DNA of 21,079 bases, taken from Oscillospiraceae bacterium UBA3851. Its GTDB lineage: Bacteria; Bacillota; Clostridia; Oscillospirales; Oscillospiraceae. The notes below the pieces were generated by a model, which was not told where the DNA came from, searched no databases, and was given only the letters and a program-made list of their open reading frames with translations. Shown here one piece after another: positions 1 through 9,395 of this stretch (position 1 is the stretch's first letter; each line of letters opens with the position of its first letter). The DNA lies in contig DGHJ01000034.1 in the NCBI GenBank assembly GCA_002392625.1, forward strand, positions 9,169-30,247. The letters are read 5' to 3'. The position numbers were made by a program, and so were the translations under genes.

Positions 1-1256
1 GCCACGAAGATCACGTAGTCGGCGGTGTTGGTGGGCTGATACTTGGTGGAGTGGTAGCTGTGGAGGGCGTGGCCCATCTCGTGGGCCAGGGTGAACTGGC
101 TGTCCAGATTGTCCTTGTGGTTCAGCAGCACGTAGGGGTGGGGATCGCTGTTGCCGGAGGAGTAGGCGCCGCCCCGCTTGCCGATGTTCTCATACACGTC
201 GATCCAGCGGTTGTTGAAGCCCTCCCGCAGCAGGTCGGTGTAGTCCTCGCCCAGCACAGCCAGGGCCTCCAGCACCGTTTCCTTGGCCTGCTCGTAGGAG
301 ATGGCGGCGTCGGCGTCGGGCACGATGGGGGTATAAACGTCGTACATGTGCAGCTCGTCCACACCCATCATCTTCTTGCGAAGGGCCACGTAGCGGTACA
401 TCTTGTCCAGATTGTTGTGGACAGCCTCAATCAGATTCAGGTACACGCTCACGGGCACCTCAGTGGCGTCCAGAGAGGCCTCGATGGTGCTGTTGTAGCC
501 GCGGGCGTCGGCGAAGAACTTCAGCTGCTTGAACTGACCGTCCAGGGTGGCAGCCACAGTGTTCTTGAACTCGCCCATGCGCTTGTAGTAGGCGTCGAAG
601 GCGTTTTTACGCAGGACGCGGTCGTCGCTCATCATCAGGGGCACAAAGGTGCCGTCGGTGAGCTGGCGGGTATTGCCCTGTCCGTCCACCACGTCGGGGA
701 AAGTCAGGTCGGCGTCCCGGAAGGTGGAGGCCACGTGCTCCGGAGCGTTGGCCATCTCGCCGGCGGCGGCCAGCAGCTTCTCCTCGGCGGGGGAGAGGAT
801 GTGGTCCTTGCGGCGGCGGATCTGATAGATGCTGCGGCGGTAGGTCTCCAGCTCCGGCTGGGCGGCGTAGAACAGATTCAGCGTGTCCTCGTCGATGGCC
901 ATGATCTCCGGCGTGGCGAAGGCCGCCGCGCTGTTGATGGACACCAGCGTGCCGATGGCCTTGGCCCGCATATCCTGGTAGGTGCTGTTGCCGGTGTCCT
1001 CGTCGCCCTTGCAGGAGGCGTAGCCGTACAGGCGACCGAGGCGGATAGACGCCTCGTCCTGGGCGCGGAACCAGCGCAGCAGATCCTCGGCGCTGCGGCC
1101 CAGCGTGCCGCGGAAGGCTTCGATCTGCTCCGGCAGGGTCTTGAGAGCCTCGTACTCGGCCATCCAGGCTTCGTCGCCGCCGGGGAAGATGTCCAGCAGG
1201 TTCCAGGTCAGCTCCTGGGGTACCTCACTGCGAGGGGGAATGGGTCGATCAGTCAT
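1..1256 (-). CDS. pepF: Oligoendopeptidase F, M3 family (3' end outside window)
   Basis: Cytosolic zinc metallopeptidase that trims short peptides released by proteases or imported. About 418 codons are visible from the ATG at 1256, and the C-terminal third lies beyond the window edge. The zinc motif HEMGH is at residues 392-396 (bases 69-83) in the context LAHEMGHALHSYHS, which is diagnostic for M3B oligoendopeptidases and sits where PepF carries it in its roughly 600-residue chain. The start follows a GGAGGTAA ribosome site (about 1262-1269). It has its own promoter between it and the upstream methionine sulfoxide reductase gene. The third zinc ligand, a downstream Glu, cannot be checked here. 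The family call is firm; the exact peptide preference is not knowable from the sequence. Confidence 0.95.
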   Translation of the reverse strand, partial: MTDRPIPPRSEVPQELTWNLLDIFPGGDEAWMAEYEALKTLPEQIEAFRGTLGRSAEDLLRWFRAQDEASIRLGRLYGYASCKGDEDTGNSTYQDMRAKAIGTLVSINSAAAFATPEIMAIDEDTLNLFYAAQPELETYRRSIYQIRRRKDHILSPAEEKLLAAAGEMANAPEHVASTFRDADLTFPDVVDGQGNTRQLTDGTFVPLMMSDDRVLRKNAFDAYYKRMGEFKNTVAATLDGQFKQLKFFADARGYNSTIEASLDATEVPVSVYLNLIEAVHNNLDKMYRYVALRKKMMGVDELHMYDVYTPIVPDADAAISYEQAKETVLEALAVLGEDYTDLLREGFNNRWIDVYENIGKRGGAYSSGNSDPHPYVLLNHKDNLDSQFTLAHEMGHALHSYHSTKYQPTNTADYVIFV

Positions 1257-1298
1257 GGGAATTACCTCCGTTTCTGTATTTTGAAATTTCATGAATGC

Positions 1299-1327
1299 AG
1301 TATAGCATATCCGACGCGGTTTTGCAA
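1299..1327 (-). promoter_or_regulatory. Sigma-A promoter of pepF
   Basis: On the minus strand TTGCAA (1322-1327), a 17-base spacer and TATACT (1299-1304), the last preceded by TGC, giving an extended -10 (TGnTATACT). It lies directly after the stop of the sulfoxide reductase gene, so pepF can be transcribed independently. Confidence 0.75.
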
Positions 1328-1334
1328 AAGCGCG

Positions 1335-1793
1335 TTACCATAGGTCCGCCAGCTCCCGCTCCACCACGGCCGCCAGCTGCTCCAGACCCGCCTTGTCCGC
1401 CTGGGTGAAGCGGCCCACGGTGGGGCTGTCCACGTCCAGCACGGCCACGATCTCGCCGTGGGCGCGGATGGGCACCACCACCTCCGAGCGGGAGGCGGCG
1501 TCGCAGGCGATGTGGCCGGGGAAGGCGTGTACGTCCTCCACCAGCTGGGTCTGCCCCGTGGTGACGGCGGCGCCGCAGACGCCCCGCTGCAAGGCGATCT
1601 CGATGCAGGCGGGCTTGCCCTGGAAGGGCCCCAGCACCAGCTTGCCGCCCTCCATGAGATAGAAGCCCACCCAGTTGATGTCCTCCATGGCCTGCCACGC
1701 GGCGGCGGAGGCGTTGGCCAGATTGGCGATCAGATGGGGTACGCCGCCGATGAGCCCGGCCACGTTCTGACAGAGGGTATGATAATCGGTCAT
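1335..1793 (-). CDS. msrC: Free methionine-(R)-sulfoxide reductase, GAF domain
   Basis: Reduces free L-methionine-(R)-sulfoxide to methionine in the cytosol, an oxidative damage repair enzyme of the fRMsr family. The 152-residue protein is one GAF domain with the family blocks WVGFYL (41-46), GPFQGKPAC (55-63), GVCG (71-74), VEDVHAFPGHIACD (85-98) and SEVVVPI (103-109). Three cysteines, C63, C73 and C97, have the same 10- and 24-residue spacing as the catalytic and resolving cysteines of E. coli MsrC (C84, C94, C118). The start at 1793 is chosen because GGGAGGAA stands 6-7 bases before it; the frame stays open upstream to 1922, but that stretch holds the promoter and has no family similarity. 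No terminator separates it from pepF. Confidence 0.93.
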   Translation of the reverse strand: MTDYHTLCQNVAGLIGGVPHLIANLANASAAAWQAMEDINWVGFYLMEGGKLVLGPFQGKPACIEIALQRGVCGAAVTTGQTQLVEDVHAFPGHIACDAASRSEVVVPIRAHGEIVAVLDVDSPTVGRFTQADKAGLEQLAAVVERELADLW

Positions 1794-1829
1794 ATGAGAT
1801 TCCTCCCGGCAGGATTTGAAAGCACTGTC

Positions 1830-1858
1830 AGTATACCAGAAAAACCCTCCGTTGTACA
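1830..1858 (-). promoter_or_regulatory. Promoter of the methionine sulfoxide reductase gene
   Basis: Minus strand TGTACA (1853-1858), 17 bases, TATACT (1830-1835). The -35 matches consensus at four of six bases and the -10 at five of six. It places transcription start about 30 bases before the ATG at 1793. Confidence 0.55.
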
Positions 1859-1884
1859 GAAAAACAGCGCCGCGCACAAAACAT

Positions 1885-1913
1885 TTGCACACAGCGCCGA
1901 TGGCGTATATAAT
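1885..1913 (+). promoter_or_regulatory. Sigma-A promoter of the potassium channel gene
   Basis: TTGCAC (1885-1890), 17-base spacer, perfect TATAAT (1908-1913). It lies back to back with the promoter of the divergent sulfoxide reductase gene, the two -35 elements being only about 26 bases apart. Confidence 0.8.
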
Positions 1914-1945
1914 AGGAACCACGAAACCATCCGGGAGGCGGGGCT

Positions 1946-2884
1946 ATGGACAGAGCAAGGCTGAAGCGGCGCATCTTCGATATTATCCAGATCGGCAACC
2001 GGGAGGACATCCCCAGCCGGATCTTTGACGTGTGCCTGGTGGCGGTGATCCTGTTGAACATCCTCACCATGTTTCTGGAGACCTTCGAGGAGCTGGCGCC
2101 CTGGCGCGGCGTTTTTGAGACGGTGGAGCTGCTCACGGTGATCCTGTTCTGCGCGGAGTACCTCCTGCGGATCTGGACGGCGGAGTACCTCTATCCCGGC
2201 GAGAGCCGCGGCCGCGCCGTCTGGAGGTTCCTGCTGTCCTACGACGGCGTCATCGACCTGCTGACCATCCTGCCCTTCTTCTTTCTGTCCGGCTTCGTGG
2301 TGTTCCGGATGCTGCGGGTGGTGCGGATCTTCCACCTGTTCCGCATCAACAACCGGTACGACTCCTTCAACGTCATCAAGTCCGTGCTGTACGAGAAGCG
2401 CAACCAGATCGCCTCTTCCGTGTTCATCATCCTGACGCTGATGCTGGCCTCGTCCCTGTGCATGTACAGCGTGGAGCACGAGGTCCAGCCGGAGAACTTC
2501 CGCAACGCTCTCAGCGGCATCTGGTGGAGCGTCAGCACCATGCTGACGGTGGGCTACGGCGATATCTATCCCGTCACCGCCCTGGGCCGCGCCCTGGCCA
2601 TCGTCATCAGCTTTCTGGGTGTGGGCGCTGTGGCCATCCCCACCGGCATCATCAGCGCCGGTTTTGTGGAGCAGTACAGCAAAATGCAGCAGGAGACGCC
2701 GGACCTGACCAGTATGCTGACCACCATCACCGTGGGGATGGACAGCGCCTGGATCGGCAAGACGGTGGAGAGCATTGAGAAGGAGTACGACCTGGACATC
2801 GTTCTGGTGAAGCGCAAGGGCAAGGTCTCTCCGGCACGGGGGAGCTACGTGATCCGCCAGGGCGACGAGGCGGCATATTTATAA
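1946..2884 (+). CDS. Voltage-gated K+ channel (6-TM) with C-terminal TrkA-C-like tail
   Basis: Inner-membrane tetrameric potassium channel subunit of 312 residues. S1 is about 26-46, S2 59-77, S3 99-115 and S4 117-134, with basic residues every third position (R121, R124, R127, H130, R133) as in a voltage sensor. S5 is about 155-176. The pore helix and filter TVGYGD are at 193-206 and S6 at 213-240. The last 60 residues (VGMDSAWIGKTVESIEKEYDLDIVLVKR, split here as VGMDSAWIGKTVESIEKE and YDLDIVLVKR, then VIRQGD) resemble an RCK/TrkA C-lobe, which usually binds a ligand or ion; a full NAD-binding RCK_N lobe is absent. The start follows GGGAGG (1932-1937). It is a single-gene unit with its own promoter and a bidirectional terminator. 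The channel call is firm; the gating ligand is unknown. Confidence 0.93.
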   Translation: MDRARLKRRIFDIIQIGNREDIPSRIFDVCLVAVILLNILTMFLETFEELAPWRGVFETVELLTVILFCAEYLLRIWTAEYLYPGESRGRAVWRFLLSYDGVIDLLTILPFFFLSGFVVFRMLRVVRIFHLFRINNRYDSFNVIKSVLYEKRNQIASSVFIILTLMLASSLCMYSVEHEVQPENFRNALSGIWWSVSTMLTVGYGDIYPVTALGRALAIVISFLGVGAVAIPTGIISAGFVEQYSKMQQETPDLTSMLTTITVGMDSAWIGKTVESIEKEYDLDIVLVKRKGKVSPARGSYVIRQGDEAAYL

Positions 2885-2914
2885 AAAACTTATAACATTT
2901 CTTATAATTATATC

Positions 2915-2947
2915 GAGATCCCCGACCGGAGTACGGCCGGGGATCTC
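2915..2947. terminator. Bidirectional terminator between K+ channel and M28 peptidase
   Basis: Stem GAGATCCCCG / CGGGGATCTC (2915-2924 with 2938-2947) with an inner CCG/CGG pairing. It has T-rich sequence after it on the plus strand and an AT-rich tract after it on the minus strand. It stands between two convergent genes, and the peptidase stop codon is at 2949-2951, directly next to the hairpin. Confidence 0.8.
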
Positions 2948-2948
2948 T

Positions 2949-4178
2949 TTATTGTTCCTTGCGCTTGCGGTTCATGTACTCGTCCAGCTCCGTCTTCACC
3001 TTCTCCGGGATCTCCCGCTTCACCGGGCACTTGGCGGCGTCAGCCATGGCGGCGGTAAAGTCCGCCAGGAAGTCGGCGTCGCTGCGCAGCCGCTCCGGCG
3101 ACAGCACCTCCGCGGTGTCGTAGCGGTTGTGGATGGTGGCCTGGCTGGACGGCGCGATGCGGGCGAAGGACACCGCAGGCACGCCCTTGTCTGCAAAGGG
3201 GGTGGAGTCGCTGGAATAGACCCCCATCCGGGGCGCGACGCCCCAGTCCCGCTGGGCGCCGAAGTAGCGGATGTAATGGACCAGTCCCTCCTCGGCGCTG
3301 CAGCAGGCAATGAATTTGCCCATGTAGGTGCCGATCATGTCCAGGTTGATGTTCAGCGCGATCTTCTCCAGCTCCGCTTCGTGCTGCTGTACGTAGGCCT
3401 TGGAGCCAAGCAGGCCTCGCTCCTCGCTGCCGCAGAACACGAACCGCAGGCCGTAGCGGTGGGGCGCCGTGGCCGCCAGCGTCTCCAGGATGTGCAGCAA
3501 TCCGATGCAGCCGGACATGTTGTCGTAGGAGCCGTGGGACAGAGGCGTGGTGTCGTAGTGGGCCGAGAGGACGATCCACTCGTCGGTTTTGCCCGGCAGC
3601 TCGGCGATCACATTGTGGGACTGGCCGGGGTATTCGTCCTGCTCAACTGTAATGGAGATCTGCTTTACACCGCCTTTCACCAGGCGGAAAGCGTCCTTGG
3701 CGTTGATGTTGACGCCGGGGATCTTCTTGCCCAGGGACACGTAGCTGCGCAGCTCCTTGTGGTCGATGTCGCTGTCCCGGAAGCGGACATTGCCGTCGTA
3801 GGTGATGAAGCCCACGGCGCCGTTGGCCAGCAGGTCCTGGTAGAGGAAGTGGCCTGCGCCGGTGTCCAGCAGAACGATCTTGCCCTGCGCCGCCGTCAGG
3901 GAGGCGGGGTCCGTGTTGGGGAGATAGCAAAATAGCGCCTCTACGGATCCGCTGCCGCAGCATTTATAGCCCTTACAGGGGATCTCCTTCCCGTCGGCCA
4001 GCAGCGAGGCATGATGCACATCCGCCATCTCCACGTCAAAGACCTCCAGCCTCGTCTCGGCCCCCAGTACGCGGCACTTCTCCGCCAGGTATTCCGCTAC
4101 CCGCAGCTCCTCCGGCGTGCCGCCGGTGTGGATGAAATCGGTGTCCTTCAGCACCTGTTTGATTTCTCTTGTGTTCAT
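2949..4178 (-). CDS. M28 family zinc aminopeptidase
   Basis: Co-catalytic two-zinc peptidase of 409 residues, expected to remove N-terminal amino acids from peptides. Ligands of the M28 fold are visible in order: H207 (LSAHYDT), D219 (YDNMSG), the E252-E253 pair (GSEERGL; catalytic base then ligand), D280 (INLDMIG) and H350 (TIHNRYDT). A PA-like insertion occupies roughly residues 55-185. No signal peptide is seen, so it is probably cytosolic. The start has GGAGGGG 5-6 bases upstream. It is convergent with the K+ channel, and its promoter is squeezed against the terminator of the preceding ECF gene. The substrate is not predictable; some M28 members act on other amide substrates. Confidence 0.9.
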   Translation of the reverse strand: MNTREIKQVLKDTDFIHTGGTPEELRVAEYLAEKCRVLGAETRLEVFDVEMADVHHASLLADGKEIPCKGYKCCGSGSVEALFCYLPNTDPASLTAAQGKIVLLDTGAGHFLYQDLLANGAVGFITYDGNVRFRDSDIDHKELRSYVSLGKKIPGVNINAKDAFRLVKGGVKQISITVEQDEYPGQSHNVIAELPGKTDEWIVLSAHYDTTPLSHGSYDNMSGCIGLLHILETLAATAPHRYGLRFVFCGSEERGLLGSKAYVQQHEAELEKIALNINLDMIGTYMGKFIACCSAEEGLVHYIRYFGAQRDWGVAPRMGVYSSDSTPFADKGVPAVSFARIAPSSQATIHNRYDTAEVLSPERLRSDADFLADFTAAMADAAKCPVKREIPEKVKTELDEYMNRKRKEQ

Positions 4179-4207
4179 TTTATCCCCTCCGCTCGTTGTT
4201 TTTCCCC

Positions 4208-4236
4208 ATTATATCGCCCCGCCGGCCCTTTGACAA
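4208..4236 (-). promoter_or_regulatory. Sigma-A promoter of the M28 peptidase gene
   Basis: Minus strand TTGTCA (4231-4236), 17-base spacer, perfect TATAAT (4208-4213), about 30 bases before the ATG at 4178. The -35 element lies in the U-rich tail of the upstream terminator. Confidence 0.8.
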
Positions 4237-4273
4237 GAAAAAGAAAAGCAGCTCCCCCAAACAGGGGAGCTGC
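4232..4273 (-). terminator. Intrinsic terminator after the ECF S component
   Basis: On the minus strand a perfect 10-bp stem GCAGCTCCCC / GGGGAGCTGC (4264-4273 with 4248-4257) is followed by the T-rich run TTTTCTTTTTCTTGTC (4247 down to 4232). Confidence 0.88.
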
Positions 4274-4295
4274 AACGGATGTAAAGGGCTTTTCC

Positions 4296-4856
4296 TTACA
4301 GCCGGATCTTGTCCAGCAACCGCGCCTTCTGCAGGGCGGGACGCAGGGCGGTGTAAAGGATGGGAGCTACGATCATGGCGGCCACGGCGTTGATGGCGGA
4401 GGCGGGGAATTTACTGAGCAGCGCGGCCCACACCGTGTCGCCGGGATAGCCGTAGACGAACTTCTGATAGACGAAGGTCTTAAGCATATAGAGGGCTACG
4501 TAGGTCCACGCGCCCACCACACAGGCCACGATGTTCCAGCCGTGATTCTTTGCCTCCTTGTCGGCGGCAAAGGCGATCTTGCCGCAGACCCAGGCCATGG
4601 CGAACTTGGAGACAAAGGTGATGAGATAGGTGACGAGGTCGCTGGGATAATAAAAGATGTCATAGAGCATGGAACCCAGACCCGCCGCCAGACCGCCGCC
4701 CAGAGGCCCCAGCAGAAGCCCGCTCAGCAGGCACACCGCATTGGCAAAGTGGACCTTGGACCCCATCAGGGGAAAGCGGAAAAAGGTGACGACAAACACC
4801 AGCGCCGTCAAAATGGCAATAAACGTGATCTTATGTACCGTAAATCTCTTGTTCAT
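4296..4856 (-). CDS. ECF transporter S component (substrate-binding membrane subunit)
   Basis: Membrane protein of 186 residues that would capture a vitamin or precursor and hand it to a shared energizing module (EcfT with ATPases EcfA/A'). Six hydrophobic segments are visible. The segment with GLLLGPLGGGLAAGLGSMLYD resembles the PF07155 type (riboflavin/HMP-like S components), where a LLLGPLAGALAGGIGSALAD-like stretch is typical. No EcfA/T genes are nearby, as in group II systems with dispersed S subunits. The start at 4856 is chosen for GGGAGG seven bases upstream; an upstream ATG at 4910 lacks a ribosome site and adds a non-hydrophobic leader. Substrate not assignable: no THF, TPP, FMN, preQ1 or cobalamin riboswitch was recognised in the 110-base leader. 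Confidence 0.82.
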   Translation of the reverse strand: MNKRFTVHKITFIAILTALVFVVTFFRFPLMGSKVHFANAVCLLSGLLLGPLGGGLAAGLGSMLYDIFYYPSDLVTYLITFVSKFAMAWVCGKIAFAADKEAKNHGWNIVACVVGAWTYVALYMLKTFVYQKFVYGYPGDTVWAALLSKFPASAINAVAAMIVAPILYTALRPALQKARLLDKIRL

Positions 4857-4899
4857 GTCGATGCCTCCCGGTGGACGGTGCCGTCCTGTTCTGTGACCC

Positions 4900-4928
4900 A
4901 TCATATGCACAAACTGAGCTGTTGAAAA
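4900..4928 (-). promoter_or_regulatory. Possible promoter of the ECF S component
   Basis: Minus strand TTTTCA (4923-4928), 17 bases, TATGAT (4900-4905). The -35 is weak (four of six). An AAACTG / CAGTTT inverted repeat surrounds the -35 element and might be an operator. Confidence 0.4.
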
Positions 4929-4966
4929 TATCCAGTTTCGGAATAAATGATAATACCAGATTGGAC

Positions 4967-4996
4967 AAAAAAGAGGAGAGGAACAACCCTCTCCTC
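4967..4996 (-). terminator. Terminator of the hppA-phosphate acyltransferase operon
   Basis: Minus strand 9-bp perfect stem GAGGAGAGG / CCTCTCCTC (4988-4996 with 4973-4981), six-base loop, then six T residues (4972-4967). Confidence 0.92.
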
Positions 4997-5011
4997 CGTT
5001 CGGGATTCATC

Positions 5012-5947
5012 TCATTCTGTTTGCTTTTTCTTGTAGTATTCGTGCAGGATGGTGCAGAACACCAGGCTCAGCAGGCTCTCACGGGCACTGACGGAGCGGC
5101 TGGTCATGGCGATGGGCACCTTAGCCCCCATCACCGCGCCGCAGATGTCGGAGTGGGCGTGGATCAGCCAGCTCTTGAGCAGGGTGTTGGCGGTGGTCAG
5201 CTCCGGGGCGATGATGCCATCAAAGCCGCCGCCGGTCCAGGGGCAGTCGTACCGTTTCAGCCGGGCAGCCTCCCGGCTGATGATCAGATCGTAGGAAATG
5301 GGACCCCATAGATCGCAATTAGCGAAGGGAATGCGCTTCTGCTCGTACACCAGGCTCTGGGCCTCCACGGTGTCCTGCATGCGGAAGGTGCCCTTCTCCA
5401 CCAGACTCAGCAGTGCCAGCTTGGGCTTTTCATACCCCAGGGCGTTGAGAGCCTCCACGGTGTTGCGGATGATGACACGCTTCTTGCTCAGGTCGGGCCG
5501 GATGATCACAGCCATGTCGGACAGGGAGATCAGCTTGGGGTATTCCGGCATGGAGGCCAGCGTCACGTGGCTCATGATACGGTTGCCGTCTCGCAGGCCG
5601 GTATTCCGGTCCATCAGGGGGGCCAGGAAATCGTGGGCCAGCATGTTGCCCCGCATGAGGATGTCGCCGTCGCCGTAGCGGATCACGTCGATGGCGGCGT
5701 GTACGATGCTGTCGCCGGGGGTGGTCTCCACCATGGTGTAGGGCTCCCGCTCCAGACCCAACTCCTCCAGCTTGGTCACGGTGCGAGCCCGGTCGCCCAC
5801 CAGCACGGGCTGGGCGATGCCCAGCTCCTGGGCGTCAAACAGGCCCTTGAGGACATTTTCACCGTCGGAGCCCGCCAGCACCACCCGCAGGGGCTGGTCC
5901 AGCTTGGGCAGCAGAGCCATCAGATCGTCAAAATTCTTCAATTCCAT
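5012..5947 (-). CDS. Phosphate acyltransferase, Pta/Ptb family (butyryltransferase-like)
   Basis: Exchanges CoA and phosphate on short acyl groups (acyl-CoA + Pi to acyl phosphate + CoA), a step in acetate or butyrate formation. The 311-residue protein spans the PTA_PTB domain and is closer in length to phosphate butyryltransferase (about 300) than to acetyltransferase (about 330). Conserved stretches include MRGNMLAHDFLAPLM (about 98-112), GLRDGNRIMSHV (117-128) and, near the C-terminus, GAVMGAKVPIAMTSRS with SARESL. The start has AGGAGGA five bases upstream. It follows hppA by 16 bases and shares its terminator, so the two are co-transcribed. No acyl kinase gene is in the window, so the acyl substrate is uncertain and an anabolic or regulatory Ptb-like role is possible. 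Confidence 0.85.
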   Translation of the reverse strand: MELKNFDDLMALLPKLDQPLRVVLAGSDGENVLKGLFDAQELGIAQPVLVGDRARTVTKLEELGLEREPYTMVETTPGDSIVHAAIDVIRYGDGDILMRGNMLAHDFLAPLMDRNTGLRDGNRIMSHVTLASMPEYPKLISLSDMAVIIRPDLSKKRVIIRNTVEALNALGYEKPKLALLSLVEKGTFRMQDTVEAQSLVYEQKRIPFANCDLWGPISYDLIISREAARLKRYDCPWTGGGFDGIIAPELTTANTLLKSWLIHAHSDICGAVMGAKVPIAMTSRSVSARESLLSLVFCTILHEYYKKKQTE

Positions 5948-5963
5948 GTTTTCCTCCTATTTG

Positions 5964-8093
<2,130 letters not shown>

Positions 8094-8176
8094 AGTTCCT
8101 CCTTCTTGTCCCGTATTTCGCGCCTCTGCCGCTCCGTATCCGCAGACGGCGGCGATTTCCCTTTGATATGGGTGGG

Positions 8177-8205
8177 ATTATAGCACAGTAAAGTGATAAA
8201 CACAA
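8177..8205 (-). promoter_or_regulatory. Sigma-A promoter of the hppA operon
   Basis: Minus strand TTGTGT (8200-8205), 17-base spacer, perfect TATAAT (8177-8182) with an extended TGC before it. It leaves a leader of about 75 bases before the hppA ATG, in which I see no riboswitch-like fold. Confidence 0.82.
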
Positions 8206-8236
8206 GAGATAATTGCGCGGCGCTGCCAAAAATACC

Positions 8237-8262
8237 GTTCAGCCGGAAGGTTCAGCCGGAAG
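8237..8262. repeat. Tandem 13-bp direct repeat upstream of smpB
   Basis: GTTCAGCCGGAAG occurs twice head to tail with no gap (8237-8249, 8250-8262), just before the -35 of the smpB promoter and about 30 bases from the divergent hppA -35. It could be a regulator site or a chance slippage duplication. Confidence 0.6.
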
Positions 8263-8273
8263 CGTGGTTTTGC

Positions 8274-8302
8274 TTGCATCGGCGCGGGAGATATGCTATA
8301 AT
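8274..8302 (+). promoter_or_regulatory. Sigma-A promoter of smpB
   Basis: TTGCAT (8274-8279), 17 bases, perfect TATAAT (8297-8302), extended by TGC. Transcription would start about 45 bases before the GTG start codon of smpB and can carry through the cyclophilin gene. Confidence 0.82.
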
Positions 8303-8353
8303 ATCCTTCCAGTCTGGAAAAGGGGCGGATCGGCCCCGGAAAGGAGCGCCTCC

Positions 8354-8821
8354 GTGGAAAAGCGCGGGATCAAGACAGTTGCGCAAAATCGCAAAGCGTT
8401 TCACGACTATTTCGTGGAGGACCGCTACGAGGCCGGCGTCGAGCTGTTCGGCACGGAGGTCAAGTCCATCCGGGGCGGCGCGCTGAACCTGAAGGATGCC
8501 TACTGCCAGACCAAGGACGGCGAGCTGTTCTGCTACAACCTGCATATTTCCCCCTACGAGCAGGGCAACATCTTCAACAAGGACCCGGACCGGCCCAAGC
8601 GCCTCCTGATGCACAAGCGGGAGATCCGGCGGCTCCACGCTCTGCAGAAGCAGGACGGGTATGCCCTCATCCCCCTGAGCGTCTATTTCAAGGACAGCCG
8701 GGTGAAGGTGGAGCTGGGCCTGTGCCGCGGCAAGAAAAACTACGATAAGCGGGCCGCCGTGGCCCAGCGGGACGCCAAGCGGGAGATGGACCGGGCCATG
8801 CGGGAGAAGAACAGAGGATAA
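8354..8821 (+). CDS. smpB: SsrA-binding protein SmpB
   Basis: Binds the tRNA-like part of tmRNA and delivers it to stalled ribosomes for trans-translation. The 155-residue length is normal. Family blocks seen: FGTEVKSIRGG (32-42), HISPYEQGN (64-72), DPDRPKRLLMHKREI (77-91), GLCRGKKNYDKR (122-133), and a basic C-terminal tail (134-155) that enters the mRNA channel. The start is the GTG at 8354, with AAGGAG seven to eight bases upstream; the open frame runs back to 8213, but that part covers the promoter and the tandem repeat. It is 29 bases ahead of the cyclophilin gene, and its RNA partner ssrA lies about 0.7 kb downstream on the same strand. Confidence 0.97.
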   Translation: MEKRGIKTVAQNRKAFHDYFVEDRYEAGVELFGTEVKSIRGGALNLKDAYCQTKDGELFCYNLHISPYEQGNIFNKDPDRPKRLLMHKREIRRLHALQKQDGYALIPLSVYFKDSRVKVELGLCRGKKNYDKRAAVAQRDAKREMDRAMREKNRG

Positions 8822-8850
8822 GAATACTGTATCCGAAAAGGAGAAACCAT

Positions 8851-9390
8851 ATGAACAATCCCATCGTTACCATTGAAATGGAGAACGGCGGCAAGATCGT
8901 CGCTGAGCTGTACCCCGACGTGGCGCCCCAGAGCGTCTATAACTTCATCGACCTTATCAACAAGGGCTTCTACAACGGCCTGATCTTCCACCGCTGCATT
9001 TACGGGTTCATGATCCAGGGCGGCTGCCCCGACGGCACCGGCATGGGCGGCCCCGGCTACTGCATCAAGGGCGAGTTCGCCGCCAACGGCGTCCAGAACG
9101 ATCTGCGCCACACCCGCGGCGTGCTGAGCATGGCCCGTGCCCAGCCTATGAACAGCGCCGGCAGCCAGTTCTTCATCATGCACAAGGACGCGCCCCATCT
9201 GGACGGCCAGTATGCCGCTTTCGGCATGGTCATCGAGGGAATGGACGTGGTGGACGCCATCGCCTCTGCGCCCCGGAACATGATGACCAACATGCCCAAG
9301 AAGCCTCAGGTGATGAAGTCCGTCACCGTGGACACCAAGGGCGTTGATTATCCGGCACCGGAGAAGCTGCCGGACCCGTTCGGCAGATAA
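8851..9390 (+). CDS. Peptidyl-prolyl cis-trans isomerase, cyclophilin type
   Basis: Cytosolic isomerase of Xaa-Pro bonds that helps protein folding; 179 residues, no signal peptide. Active-site elements are visible: FHR (46-48) with F53 and Q56 in YGFMIQGG, then MARA (94-97), NSAGSQFFI (101-109) and HLDGQYAAFG (117-126). The Trp that gives eukaryotic cyclophilins high cyclosporin affinity is Tyr121 here, usual in bacteria. The start has AAGGAGA eight bases upstream. Co-transcription with smpB is likely because no terminator lies in the 29-base gap. The hairpin after it is a REP-like element rather than a standard terminator. Confidence 0.95.
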   Translation: MNNPIVTIEMENGGKIVAELYPDVAPQSVYNFIDLINKGFYNGLIFHRCIYGFMIQGGCPDGTGMGGPGYCIKGEFAANGVQNDLRHTRGVLSMARAQPMNSAGSQFFIMHKDAPHLDGQYAAFGMVIEGMDVVDAIASAPRNMMTNMPKKPQVMKSVTVDTKGVDYPAPEKLPDPFGR

Positions 9391-9395
9391 AAAAC

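Noticed and set aside
51..1343. Long plus-strand open frame (430 codons) opposite pepF
   Set aside because: Low-complexity His/Val/Gly-rich translation, no ribosome site, exactly antisense to a gene with a clear HEMGH motif; caused by GC-rich codon bias.
4857..4966. Riboswitch before the ECF S component
   Set aside because: The leader is about 100 bases or less; no THF, TPP, FMN, preQ1 or cobalamin core was recognised, only a small GGACGG/CCGTCC stem and an AAACTG/CAGTTT repeat.
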